In this document: in pieces, positions 1 to 7,833 of the stretch
Numbering within the stretch: position 1 is the stretch's first letter
Layout of the letters: each line of letters opens with the position of its first letter
NCBI RefSeq assembly: GCF_014692515.1
Contig: NZ_JACOIK010000001.1
Span: 124,001 to 188,000 of the forward strand
DNA length: 64,000 nt
Direction: 5' to 3'
From: Sphingobacterium micropteri
Lineage (GTDB): Bacteria > Bacteroidota > Bacteroidia > Sphingobacteriales > Sphingobacteriaceae
Position numbers and translations under genes: made by a program
The notes under the pieces: generated by a model
Told to the model about the DNA's origin: nothing
Databases searched by the model: none
What the model saw: only the letters and a program-made list of their open reading frames with translations

Positions 1-1
1 T

Positions 2-613
2 GTGCGGAGCACCGGCCAGATTGGTTTTTTCAAGATTATATCGGAATCTGCAGTAGCTGCCGGTGTACGACGTATCGAAGCGATAACAGGCTCGAAAGCA
101 GCTGCGGTAATCCGCGAACAGTTTGAATTGGTGGACAAAATGCGGGAGCTGATGAACAATCCGAAAGATTTCGTTTCGACGGTGGAGAAAGTGTTGAACG
201 AGAACCATGAACTGAAAAAAGCGATGGAGAACCATATCCGCGAAAAATCCTTGCAGATGAAAAAGGAATTGGAAGCAAAAGTGGAGCAGGTGGATGGTGT
301 TAACTTTTTATCGCTGATAGTTGATCTCCCTAGTGCTGATGCGGTGAAAACATTGGCTTATGCTTTGAAAGGCGCTTTGGACAACGCATTTGTGGTGCTG
401 GGAGCAGAGATTGATGGAAAACCCAACTTAACCGTAATGATTTCTGATGACTTGGCAAAAGCACGTGGATGGAATGCCGGAGCTATTGTTAAGGATTTGG
501 CGAAAGATATTCAAGGTGGGGGAGGCGGACAGCCGTTTTTTGCGACGGCTGGCGGAAAGTTGGTCGAAGGACTTCCGAAAGCAATTGCTCGGGCAAAAGA
601 TTTTGTAAAATAA
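2..613 (+). CDS. alaS: Alanyl-tRNA synthetase, C-terminal part (cut by window edge)
   Basis: Alanyl-tRNA synthetase charges tRNA-Ala with alanine in the cytoplasm. Only the last ~204 codons are present. The gene enters from the left edge, so the GTG at 2 is an internal valine and the catalytic domain is outside the window. The visible part opens with SESAVAAGVRRIEAITG, which in this family closes the editing domain just after its metal-binding motif. A charged, probably coiled-coil stretch follows (residues ~45-90), then the C-terminal DHHA1 domain with the glycine-rich GGGGGQPFFATAGG near residue 175. The frame is intact to the stop. The next gene starts 5 bases later, so the two are probably co-transcribed. 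Confidence 0.95.
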   Translation: MRSTGQIGFFKIISESAVAAGVRRIEAITGSKAAAVIREQFELVDKMRELMNNPKDFVSTVEKVLNENHELKKAMENHIREKSLQMKKELEAKVEQVDGVNFLSLIVDLPSADAVKTLAYALKGALDNAFVVLGAEIDGKPNLTVMISDDLAKARGWNAGAIVKDLAKDIQGGGGGQPFFATAGGKLVEGLPKAIARAKDFVK

Positions 614-618
614 TAGAA

Positions 619-1713
619 ATGAGGAAAATAGCTGGTTTATTGGGGGCATTGATGGTGTTGTGTTCTGCGTGTTCGAACAAGGATGTAATTCATATATCGG
701 GGTACATAGACAACCCGGGGAATGTGAAGGTCATTGCTTTTCACGAAGGTGATAGAAAGTTAGATTCTGTCTACCTTGCCGATGGAAATAAATTTAAATT
801 TGAGCGGCAGGCTACACAGCCTCGCTTGCTTTCTGTCGTGCTAGGGAACAATAAGTATCCTGTCATTTTGACCCCCGGTGAGCCCTTGAAATTTGTTGCC
901 GATATGCATCATCCAGAGGATTATCAGGTAGAAGGCTCCGCGTTGACGACAGCGTTAAAAGAGTTTGCCCCTTACCAACGTCGTAAAGAACTGGTTCAGG
1001 ACTCATTACAAGGTGCGTTTGCGAAAGCAACCTTAAATAAGTCAGCCGAAGAGATCGAAAGTTTACGCTTTGATTACTTAACGGAGTTTAAATCGAAATT
1101 AGCGGCGTATACGCAGCAAGTGGTAACATTTGCGGAACAACATAAAAATCTTGCGGGGTTTTATGCTATGAGTACATTAGACCCCGAGATTGCTGAAGCA
1201 GAGATTATCACTTATGCAGATGAAATTGAAGATGCATTCACGGATAATCGTTATGTGTCTCAATTTAAAGAGGAAGCAAAGAAACTAAAGCGGTTGGCTG
1301 TAGGGCAGCCGGCGCCGGAAATCGAATCATTTACACCGAATAACAAAGCTGTAAAACTTTCTGATTTTAAAGGACAATATGTACTGGTTGATTTTTGGGC
1401 TTCGTGGTGTGCGCCGTGTAGAGAGGAAAATCCTAATATCGTGAAGCTGTACCATACCTATAAGAATAAAGGATTTACGGTGTTGGGTGTATCGTTGGAT
1501 AATAATCCAGGTAGTTGGATACGAGCGATCGAAGCGGATAATTTAGATTGGACGCAAGTTTCCGATTTGCAGGCTTGGAGTTCTGATTTGGTTGTAAACT
1601 ATCGTATTAAAGCGATTCCGTCATCGTATTTACTAGATCCTGAGGGGAAGATACTAGCTAAAAATTTAAGAGGTAAGGCGCTAGCTGAATTTTTGCAGCA
1701 AACTTTAAATTAA
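619..1713 (+). CDS. TlpA-type thiol-disulfide oxidoreductase lipoprotein
   Basis: Probable periplasm-facing, membrane-anchored thioredoxin-like reductase. The N-terminus is a lipoprotein signal (MRKIAGLLGALMVLCSAC, lipobox cysteine 18). A domain resembling DUF4369 follows (~20-120), then a helical linker, then an AhpC/TSA-thioredoxin fold (~225-364) with the redox motif WCAPC (Cys264 and Cys267). This two-domain layout is common in Bacteroidota, where such proteins are thought to keep envelope cysteines or cytochrome c haem sites reduced. The actual partner cannot be told from sequence. It begins 5 bases after alaS and is probably in its operon. Confidence 0.88.
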   Translation: MRKIAGLLGALMVLCSACSNKDVIHISGYIDNPGNVKVIAFHEGDRKLDSVYLADGNKFKFERQATQPRLLSVVLGNNKYPVILTPGEPLKFVADMHHPEDYQVEGSALTTALKEFAPYQRRKELVQDSLQGAFAKATLNKSAEEIESLRFDYLTEFKSKLAAYTQQVVTFAEQHKNLAGFYAMSTLDPEIAEAEIITYADEIEDAFTDNRYVSQFKEEAKKLKRLAVGQPAPEIESFTPNNKAVKLSDFKGQYVLVDFWASWCAPCREENPNIVKLYHTYKNKGFTVLGVSLDNNPGSWIRAIEADNLDWTQVSDLQAWSSDLVVNYRIKAIPSSYLLDPEGKILAKNLRGKALAEFLQQTLN

Positions 1714-1721
1714 GAAGATAT

Positions 1722-1767
1722 TTAACAACTGTTAAGCAGTTAACAATTTGATAACACATCCTTAACG
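1722..1767 (+). promoter_or_regulatory. Phased TTAAC repeats upstream of response regulator gene
   Basis: Five TTAAC-like hexamers start at 1722 (TTAACA), 1732 (TTAAGC), 1740 (TTAACA), 1751 (ATAACA) and 1762 (TTAACG), spaced 10, 8, 11 and 11 bases. Near-helical spacing of direct repeats is typical of operators for OmpR/PhoB-family regulators, and the next gene encodes one. Autoregulation is inference. Confidence 0.35.
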
Positions 1768-1795
1768 TTGTTTTACCATTTAGTACATAATTTAG
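1768..1795 (+). promoter_or_regulatory. Candidate promoter of response regulator gene
   Basis: TTG at 1768-1770 and TAATTTAG at 1788-1795 are 17 bases apart. The second box differs at one base from the Bacteroidota -7 consensus TAnnTTTG. The ATG lies 13 bases further on. Moderate to weak match. Confidence 0.35.
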
Positions 1796-1808
1796 CAAAA
1801 AAACAACA

Positions 1809-2498
1809 ATGAATGCCAATCAAAAAATACTAGTGGTAGATGATGAACGAGATATCGTTGATTTAATATCATACAGTCTGACGAAAGAAGGTTATCAAGT
1901 TTATCAAGCATACAACGGGAAGGAAGGAATAGAAGTTGCTAAGCAGGTTAATCCAGATTTAATTATTTTAGACGTCATGATGCCGGAAATGGATGGTATA
2001 GAAGCATGTCGGCTAATGCGCTCTATGCCCGAATTTAAGCAAACATTTATGGTGTTTCTTACAGCCCGAAGTGAAGAGTACTCTGAAATAGCCGGTTTTA
2101 ATGTAGGTGCTGACGATTACATTGCGAAACCTATTAAACCACGTGCTTTAATGAGCCGCATCAATGCGATATTACGGCGTAATAATACAGAATCGGGCGT
2201 TGATCAAACAGATAAACTAGAAATTTTGGATTTGGTTATTGATCGGGATTCTTTTCTAGTATATCGTGACGGTGAGAAGATTGTCCTGGCCAAGAAAGAA
2301 TTTGAATTGCTCTATCTTTTGGCTTCCAAACCGAATAAGGTGTTTACCAGAGAGCAGATCCTAAAAGCCATTTGGGAAGACTCCGTGGTGGTTACGAACC
2401 GAACTATCGACGTGCATATTCGTAAACTTCGGGAAAAAATCGGCGATCATTACGTCTCTACGGTGAAGGGAGTAGGATATAAGTTTGAGGTGGCTTAA
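1809..2498 (+). CDS. OmpR/PhoB-family response regulator
   Basis: Two-component transcriptional regulator of 229 residues. The receiver domain (~5-122) has the acidic pair DD after KILVV, phosphoacceptor Asp55 in LIILDVMMPEMDG, and the conserved Lys in AKPIKP. The winged-helix DNA-binding domain (~130-229) carries TNRTIDVHIRKLREKIG and ends in GVGYKFE, diagnostic of the OmpR class. No histidine kinase adjoins it: the upstream neighbour is the thioredoxin lipoprotein and the downstream gene converges, so the partner is elsewhere. Phased TTAAC repeats lie in its upstream region. The stop codon sits in the middle of a perfect palindrome. Confidence 0.92.
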   Translation: MNANQKILVVDDERDIVDLISYSLTKEGYQVYQAYNGKEGIEVAKQVNPDLIILDVMMPEMDGIEACRLMRSMPEFKQTFMVFLTARSEEYSEIAGFNVGADDYIAKPIKPRALMSRINAILRRNNTESGVDQTDKLEILDLVIDRDSFLVYRDGEKIVLAKKEFELLYLLASKPNKVFTREQILKAIWEDSVVVTNRTIDVHIRKLREKIGDHYVSTVKGVGYKFEVA

Positions 2499-2506
2499 GC
2501 CACCTC
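2487..2506. terminator. Perfect palindrome between convergent genes
   Basis: A 20-base perfect palindrome (GAGGTGGCTT and its reverse complement) contains the TAA of the response regulator and abuts the stop of the GH15 gene. Its position suggests a shared terminator for the convergent genes, although it lacks a loop and a strong T tract. Confidence 0.5.
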
Positions 2507-4315
2507 TTATTCATATAAACTATCAAAGAAAGTAGGCTTATCCAATTTTACAGCAATACGATAGGCAGCATTTATTAATCCCACGTGGCTATAGGCCTGT
2601 GGAAAATTACCCCATTGTGAACCATCGTCTTCATGGACGTCCTCACTAAAAAGCATAAGATGATTCGCAAAAGACAAAAGCTGTTTAAACACATCTTGGG
2701 CCTCTTCTAGTCGACCAACACAAGCCAAGGCTTCTACGTACCAAAACGCACACACTAGAAATGTCGATTTTGGCTTCCCAAAATCGTCCTTGTGCAAATA
2801 GCGGTAAAATAAGCCATGTTTGCCTTTGAGTTCCTTTTCCAGCTGTTGAAGATGTTTCTTCGCTTTTTCTGATGAGGGATCTAGATAACCCATCATAATG
2901 AGCTGTAGCGTAGATGCATCAAGACTTTGGCTTTCACTAGCATTGGTGTATACCTGTTTTTCCGAATCATAACAGCTCTCTATATGCTTTTCGGCCTGTG
3001 TACGAATCGTATTGGCTTGTTCCTCAATGTCTTCGAAACCGTATTGTTTAGCGATTTTAAGCGCTGCTGTAGCTCCTGCCCATTGGAACAAGTTCGAATA
3101 GCAATGACGGTTCTGAAAATTTCTGAACTCCCATATTCCCGCATCTTTCTCATCGATGGTCTGCGTCATTTTCTGAAGAATAAGGTGTGTCCATGATTTT
3201 GCGGCGTGTAGGTTCTGGTGGCGAAAACGGTGGTCAGAAAACAGGGGAAGCAACGCAATCAGCGCTTGTCCATATACGTCATTCTGGATGTGTTCCGAAG
3301 CTTGATTGCCTACGCGGATAGGTTTATTTCCTAAATAGCCATCCAGATACGGGATGGTATACTCTTCCAAATCTGATTGTCCCATGATACCATAGAGTGG
3401 TTGTAACCTGCCTGTATCATTTTGTGTAATATTGGCGATATAGGAGGCGTACTTTTCCATTTCTTCAAATTGCCCTAAGTGGCTGAGCGCCGTTAGTACA
3501 TAATAGCTATCGCGTAACCAACAAAACCTATAGTCCCAATTCCTTCCAGACCCTGGGTATTCGGGTAAACTTGTCGTACTGGCTGCGATAATCGCTCCGG
3601 TATCTTCGTATTGGTGCATTTTGAGCGTTAACGCAGATCGGATGACTTCTTTTTGATAAAACGCGGGTACCGATGCATTCTTCACCCACTTATACCAATA
3701 TTCTTTTGTTCGAAGGAGAAAATCCTCTGCTGTGCGAGCGATAGGAGCTTCAAATGGACTTCCGTAAGTTAGTATCAAATAAATGGGTTGACTAAGGACG
3801 TGGGTATTGTCATCAAAAAAATGACTGATCGGCATATTGGTCGCAAGACGAATCTTGATGTGTTCCATTTCAAATTGAACGTGGTTACTGCCTCGGTATT
3901 TATGGAAGGATTTCCCACCGTATTCATAGGTAGGTTCACATATTACCCGGATTTTAGGGTTTCCGCGCATGGGCTCAATTTTACGGATAAGCGTGAGGGG
4001 CTTGTAGTAACGTTCATATTGTTCAAAACGAGGCGCAAAATCCGTAACTTGATAAACACCATCTTTCGTTTCTATTTCGGTGCATAAAATATTGGTGTTC
4101 TCCAGATAGAACTGTTTGCTATTTATCGTTTCTTCATGGGGTAAAATACGGAATGTTCCGCCAAGTTGTTTATCTAATAAGCCACCAAACACAAAGGAGT
4201 CTTGAAAGGATGGCCAACATAACCAATTTACATTGGTGTCGTTTTCAATATGTGCGATATAAGCGCAATTACCTATAATACCAGAATTGTATTTGTGTCT
4301 TACTGTTTCGTTCAT
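2507..4315 (-). CDS. Glycoside hydrolase family 15 protein (glucoamylase or trehalase-like)
   Basis: A 602-residue inverting glycosidase of family GH15, whose members cleave alpha-glucosides (glucoamylase, glucodextranase, some trehalases). There is an N-terminal beta-sandwich (NCAYIAHIENDTNVNWLCWP) and an (alpha/alpha)6 domain with RNWDYRFCWLRDS. GIWEFR carries the probable general-acid Glu, and the family-typical SHVGLINAA is near the C-terminus. No signal peptide is seen, so it is probably cytoplasmic. It lies 11 bases downstream of the trehalose-6-phosphate synthase/phosphatase gene on the same strand, which makes trehalose or a related glucoside a likely substrate. That is inference: GH15 enzymes are hard to separate by sequence alone. 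Confidence 0.9.
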   Translation of the reverse strand: MNETVRHKYNSGIIGNCAYIAHIENDTNVNWLCWPSFQDSFVFGGLLDKQLGGTFRILPHEETINSKQFYLENTNILCTEIETKDGVYQVTDFAPRFEQYERYYKPLTLIRKIEPMRGNPKIRVICEPTYEYGGKSFHKYRGSNHVQFEMEHIKIRLATNMPISHFFDDNTHVLSQPIYLILTYGSPFEAPIARTAEDFLLRTKEYWYKWVKNASVPAFYQKEVIRSALTLKMHQYEDTGAIIAASTTSLPEYPGSGRNWDYRFCWLRDSYYVLTALSHLGQFEEMEKYASYIANITQNDTGRLQPLYGIMGQSDLEEYTIPYLDGYLGNKPIRVGNQASEHIQNDVYGQALIALLPLFSDHRFRHQNLHAAKSWTHLILQKMTQTIDEKDAGIWEFRNFQNRHCYSNLFQWAGATAALKIAKQYGFEDIEEQANTIRTQAEKHIESCYDSEKQVYTNASESQSLDASTLQLIMMGYLDPSSEKAKKHLQQLEKELKGKHGLFYRYLHKDDFGKPKSTFLVCAFWYVEALACVGRLEEAQDVFKQLLSFANHLMLFSEDVHEDDGSQWGNFPQAYSHVGLINAAYRIAVKLDKPTFFDSLYE

Positions 4316-4326
4316 ATGTTTATAGT

Positions 4327-6564
4327 TTAATGACTTGTATTGCTGCTTTGCGGCTGCGATTCAATCTGTTCTACAAAATAATTAATGAGTTTCACGGCGT
4401 CCGCCTGACTTTCAACATAAAATTGTGCTTCGGATTTCTTATTTCCGACTTTCACCGTAAAGGCGCCGGCGGGAAGCTCGATGAACATATCCTCATCGGT
4501 CACGTCGTCACCAATGGCGAAGATAAAATCAGGTTCGTAGTCGTTAACGATCTCCAGGGCCGCCATACCTTTATTCACTTCGCCATTTTTTACTTCAATT
4601 ACTTTGTCGCCTTGAAGCAATTGAAGTCCATGATGCGGAATGAGATAGCGTAACGCATCGACAAGTTCTTGCGAACGTAATTGACCTAGTCCTTGTTGTG
4701 CTTTTCGGTAATGCCACGCCAGAGAATATGTTTTTTCCTCAATAAAAGCCCCAGCCGTAAGGTTCGCAAATTTCGACATAATGTGTTTTACGGGGATTTT
4801 CCATCGTGTGGAAAGCTGGGATCGTGGTATCCACTCATAAGCTGGATAATTTGTCCATGCGCCGTGTTCGGCTATTAAATAATAATCTTTATCGCCAAAC
4901 CAGCGTTCTAACGTTTCCCGAGGACGCCCACTAATAATGACAATTTGATTCGCGCTATCGGATTGTAATTTCTCCAAAATGCTATACAATCCAGTTGTCG
5001 GAACAGCTGCATCGGCATCTTTATGAAAACCAATTAATGTACCGTCGTAATCTAGAAAGAATAATCGCTTTTGGCTATTGTGGTATGTATTGAAAATCGT
5101 TTCTCTGACTTCGTCACGGACCTTACGTGACATTTCATTCCGCTGGATAATTTTAATTTCCCGTAAGCGGTTAAAGAATAATTTGACCCAATGGTTGATG
5201 TTAAATTTCTCTACAATTTCAATGCTGTCGTCCATCCGCTTTCGTTGTTCTTCTTTAGGCATCTGCAAGGCTTGTGCAATGGCATTACTAATTTCGTTGA
5301 TGGCGTTGGGATTAACTTGAATTGCGTCTAACAGTTCTTTGGAAGCGCCTGCTAATTCGCTTAAGATTAATACCCCCAAACTATTTTCTTTACTGGCGAT
5401 ATATTCTTTGCATACCAAATTCATACCATCCCGGAGAGAAGTGACCAAACATATATCAGCAGCGGTATAAAGAGCAGAAAGCTCTTCTACTGGATAGGTA
5501 TTATAATAATAGGCGATGGGTGTCCATGCGTTTGTGCCGTATACGGCATTGATATGTCCGGCCATCCGGTCTATTTCGTCACGAAGCCGTTTATATTGGG
5601 GTACGGTGTCTCTGGATGGTACGACTAACATATATAGCACGACCTGACTGTGATATTCTGGCCAGTTGATCAGGAAGTCTTCAAAGGCATGCAATCGCTC
5701 TAATATACCCTTACTATAATCCAATCGGTCGATAGAAAGAATGATTTTACGATTTTGGTATTGTTCTTTTATCGCTCGTGCGCGGTTTTGAACTTCGGGG
5801 CTCTCCGCTAGAGAACGAAACTTATTATAGTCAATACCCATGGGAAAAACTTCTGCATAAACGCTGCGATCACCCACTTGCAATGAATTGTTCTTTATAG
5901 TAAGTCCTATAATATGAGTACACGCATTTAAGAAATGTTGTGTGTCATTATAGGTGTGGAAGGCGATAAGGTCAGCACCTAGTAAACCTTCCAGCAATTC
6001 ATTCCGCCAGGGAATACATCGAAATATTTCGTCCGGGGGAAAGGGGATATGCTGAAAATAGCCGATGGATATTTTTTCGTCGTCTTGGCGGATCAGTTTG
6101 GGGAGTAACATCAACTGGTAATCATGAATCCATATTTCATCTTTCGCATCCAGCTGCTGTGCCCAGATCGTATCACAAAATGCCTGATTTACTTCCTTGT
6201 AATACTGCCAATTTTCTTGTTTGTATACGGCGTATGACAATCGATGGTGGAAGATAGGCCACAACACTTCGTTTGAAAATCCTTCATAGTATCCTTCTAT
6301 CTGTTCTATTGTGAGAAAAACGGGAATAAGGTTTAATTCCTTTAATTTTTCTTTGATGATTTCCTTTTCTTCTTCGGAATCAGGTATGTATCCTGGCCAT
6401 CCAATCCATATATTGTTATCTTTTTTATAAATAGAGCCTAGTCCCGTCGCTAGGCCTCCTTCGCTTGGAATAAATTTAAGTGTACCTTCGTGTTTTTCAA
6501 TGCGTACGGGTAATCGATTTGATATAATTATTGTTCTTTTTTTATACATGTAGATGTTTTTCAT
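4327..6564 (-). CDS. otsA: Bifunctional trehalose-6-phosphate synthase/phosphatase
   Basis: A 745-residue OtsA-OtsB fusion. The N-terminal GT20 domain (~10-475) joins UDP-glucose and glucose-6-phosphate to trehalose-6-phosphate. It shows SNRLPV, the GGLATGL loop, HDYQLMLLP, and SLRDGMNLVCKEY in the nucleotide-sugar site. The C-terminal HAD phosphatase (~495-735) removes the phosphate; its nucleophile is Asp505 in FFLDYDGT, and the later motif GDDVTDEDMF binds Mg. The fusion lets one protein make trehalose, a compatible solute and stress protectant. An alternative ATG at 6549 (MYKKRTIIIS) is equally plausible. A GH15 gene follows 11 bases downstream. Confidence 0.95.
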   Translation of the reverse strand: MKNIYMYKKRTIIISNRLPVRIEKHEGTLKFIPSEGGLATGLGSIYKKDNNIWIGWPGYIPDSEEEKEIIKEKLKELNLIPVFLTIEQIEGYYEGFSNEVLWPIFHHRLSYAVYKQENWQYYKEVNQAFCDTIWAQQLDAKDEIWIHDYQLMLLPKLIRQDDEKISIGYFQHIPFPPDEIFRCIPWRNELLEGLLGADLIAFHTYNDTQHFLNACTHIIGLTIKNNSLQVGDRSVYAEVFPMGIDYNKFRSLAESPEVQNRARAIKEQYQNRKIILSIDRLDYSKGILERLHAFEDFLINWPEYHSQVVLYMLVVPSRDTVPQYKRLRDEIDRMAGHINAVYGTNAWTPIAYYYNTYPVEELSALYTAADICLVTSLRDGMNLVCKEYIASKENSLGVLILSELAGASKELLDAIQVNPNAINEISNAIAQALQMPKEEQRKRMDDSIEIVEKFNINHWVKLFFNRLREIKIIQRNEMSRKVRDEVRETIFNTYHNSQKRLFFLDYDGTLIGFHKDADAAVPTTGLYSILEKLQSDSANQIVIISGRPRETLERWFGDKDYYLIAEHGAWTNYPAYEWIPRSQLSTRWKIPVKHIMSKFANLTAGAFIEEKTYSLAWHYRKAQQGLGQLRSQELVDALRYLIPHHGLQLLQGDKVIEVKNGEVNKGMAALEIVNDYEPDFIFAIGDDVTDEDMFIELPAGAFTVKVGNKKSEAQFYVESQADAVKLINYFVEQIESQPQSSNTSH

Positions 6565-6647
6565 GATAATGTAGGAGAAAAGCTTCCAAAGCTAATTAGA
6601 AGCCATAAGAATAACCCTCGAAACAGAAAATTGTTTTATGAAATTGT

Positions 6648-6655
6648 CAAAGATA
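6648..6655 (-). promoter_or_regulatory. Candidate -7 box for trehalose operon
   Basis: On the minus strand this reads TATCTTTG, an exact TAnnTTTG box, about 84 bases before the ATG. I found no good TTG element at the usual distance. The rest of 6565-6883 holds no convincing gene. It contains an 11-base tandem pair (TGTCTGCAAAA, TGTCTACAAAA at 6792-6813) and is otherwise AT-rich spacer. Confidence 0.35.
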
Positions 6656-6883
6656 TACAGCCTTTTCAGATATTACCGTTATATTACTTTATCAATACAT
6701 TAGTTTAAAGAGAGCTGACGTTAACCTTATTTTAAGATGGACGTATTAGATTTTCATAAAGGCGGATGAAACAATTTTCTAACGCGAACTATGTCTGCAA
6801 AATGTCTACAAAACTTTCGGCTTGAATTACCAAAACATTCGTGTCAAGAGTGTGTCTATGTCGTTCAAACAGGGTTTTTAAGC

Positions 6884-6912
6884 AAAAAATGCGAACCGTC
6901 AACGGCTCGCAT
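6884..6912 (-). terminator. Terminator of tRNA-Leu gene
   Basis: On the minus strand, just after the tRNA 3' end, an 11-bp stem (ATGCGAGCCGT with ACGGTTCGCAT, one G-U pair) is followed by six T. This is a standard intrinsic terminator. Confidence 0.85.
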
Positions 6913-6921
6913 CCTTAAAAG

Positions 6922-7003
6922 TACCCAGCGCCGGAGTCGAACCGGCACATCCGAAGATATTGGTGTTTGAGACCAACGCGTCTACCAATTCCGCCAGCTG
7001 GGC
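6922..7003 (-). tRNA. tRNA-Leu (anticodon CAA)
   Basis: An 82-nt tRNA. The acceptor stem pairs GCCCAGC (5', ending at 7003) with GCTGGGT, with discriminator A at 6922. The anticodon stem-loop is TTGGT-CTCAAAC-ACCAA, giving anticodon CAA, which reads UUG. The long variable arm (around AATATCTTCGGATGT) marks class II, and the T arm GCCGGTTCGACTCCGGC is intact. No CCA is encoded, so it must be added after transcription. It has its own promoter (7028-7058) and terminator. Confidence 0.97.
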
Positions 7004-7027
7004 GTGCTGTGTCCTTGTTTGACGTTG

Positions 7028-7058
7028 CAAATATAGGAGATGTTTTAGGTTTTGCAAA
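7028..7058 (-). promoter_or_regulatory. Promoter of tRNA-Leu
   Basis: Read on the minus strand, TTTG (7058-7055), a 19-base spacer and TATATTTG (7035-7028) match the Bacteroidota promoter at both boxes. The mature tRNA starts 24 bases downstream of the -7 box. Confidence 0.75.
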
Positions 7059-7220
7059 AAATATTTTTGTTGTTTTTACAAACTGGCTGATTTTAACTTA
7101 TTTATTTTTTCAATAGAACTTTTCCTGTTAACATTATTTAACGGCTTCGTATTAAACGTTTCTACCGTTTCGGAATCTACTACTATATAAGAAACGGAAA
7201 ATAATTAAATAACTAAAAAG

Positions 7221-7697
7221 ATGAAAAAGGCACTATCATTATCAGTATTGTTTGCAGGAATTAGTTTCGCAACGTTTGCGCAGGAACAAAAAGAGACAGA
7301 CCATACCTTTAAGAGAGAGCGTAAGCATCCCCGCATGGAGAAAAAGATAACAAATCGTACACCTGAAGAGATGGCAAAAGTAAAAACAGACCATTTAGAT
7401 AAGCGTTTGAAATTTACGGATGCACAGCGTGCTGAAGTATATGCTGTTCAATTGGAACAAGCGAAACGGGTAGTAGTTCATCGGGATGAAATGAAAAATA
7501 TGCAAAGCAAATGGCGCGAAGAGATGAAAGGTTCGCAGGAAAAGATGGAGAAAATACTGACACCGGAGCAAAATGAGCAACTTAAAGAGAGCTATGCGCA
7601 GCGTCGCAAAGGTAAATCTAAAGCACCAAGAGGGGAGTTTAGAAAAAAAGGAACGATAGAAAGGCAAACGCCAGTGACCGAAAGTACGGAAGGTTAA
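7221..7697 (+). CDS. Spy/CpxP-like periplasmic protein (DUF4890-like)
   Basis: A 158-residue exported, highly charged helical protein. The signal peptide is MKKALSLSVLFAGISFATFAQ, cleaved near residue 20. The mature part holds two LTxxQ-like repeats, LKFTDAQRAEVYAVQ (~70) and ILTPEQNEQLKE (~113). These resemble Spy/CpxP chaperones, which bind misfolded envelope proteins or metals. The tail is rich in Lys and Arg. It stands alone, with a perfect-palindrome terminator 40 bases after its stop. The role is inferred from the motif; the exact family assignment is moderate. Confidence 0.75.
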   Translation: MKKALSLSVLFAGISFATFAQEQKETDHTFKRERKHPRMEKKITNRTPEEMAKVKTDHLDKRLKFTDAQRAEVYAVQLEQAKRVVVHRDEMKNMQSKWREEMKGSQEKMEKILTPEQNEQLKESYAQRRKGKSKAPRGEFRKKGTIERQTPVTESTEG

Positions 7698-7736
7698 GAT
7701 TGTAGATGTTTATATGTAGTTTAGTTTGTGATAGCG

Positions 7737-7771
7737 AACAAAGGGGGCAATTGCCCCCTTTGTTTTATTCT
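7737..7771 (+). terminator. Strong palindromic terminator
   Basis: Positions 7737-7764 are a perfect 28-base inverted repeat (arms AACAAAGGGGGCAA and TTGCCCCCTTTGTT) followed by TTATTCTT. It ends the Spy-like gene and could work on both strands. Confidence 0.85.
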
Positions 7772-7833
7772 TATTTTTGAGGATAAGTTAAGGGATATTT
7801 GTTAATTTGCTGCAAACAACTGCTTAGGCAACC

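Noticed and set aside
6792..6813. Tandem 11-base repeat as a CRISPR or operator array
   Set aside because: Only two units, no spacers and no adjacent cas or regulator gene.
6791..6970. A 59-codon plus-strand frame upstream of and across the tRNA-Leu gene
   Set aside because: It runs antisense through the tRNA terminator and most of the tRNA itself; its sequence shows no domain or signal peptide.
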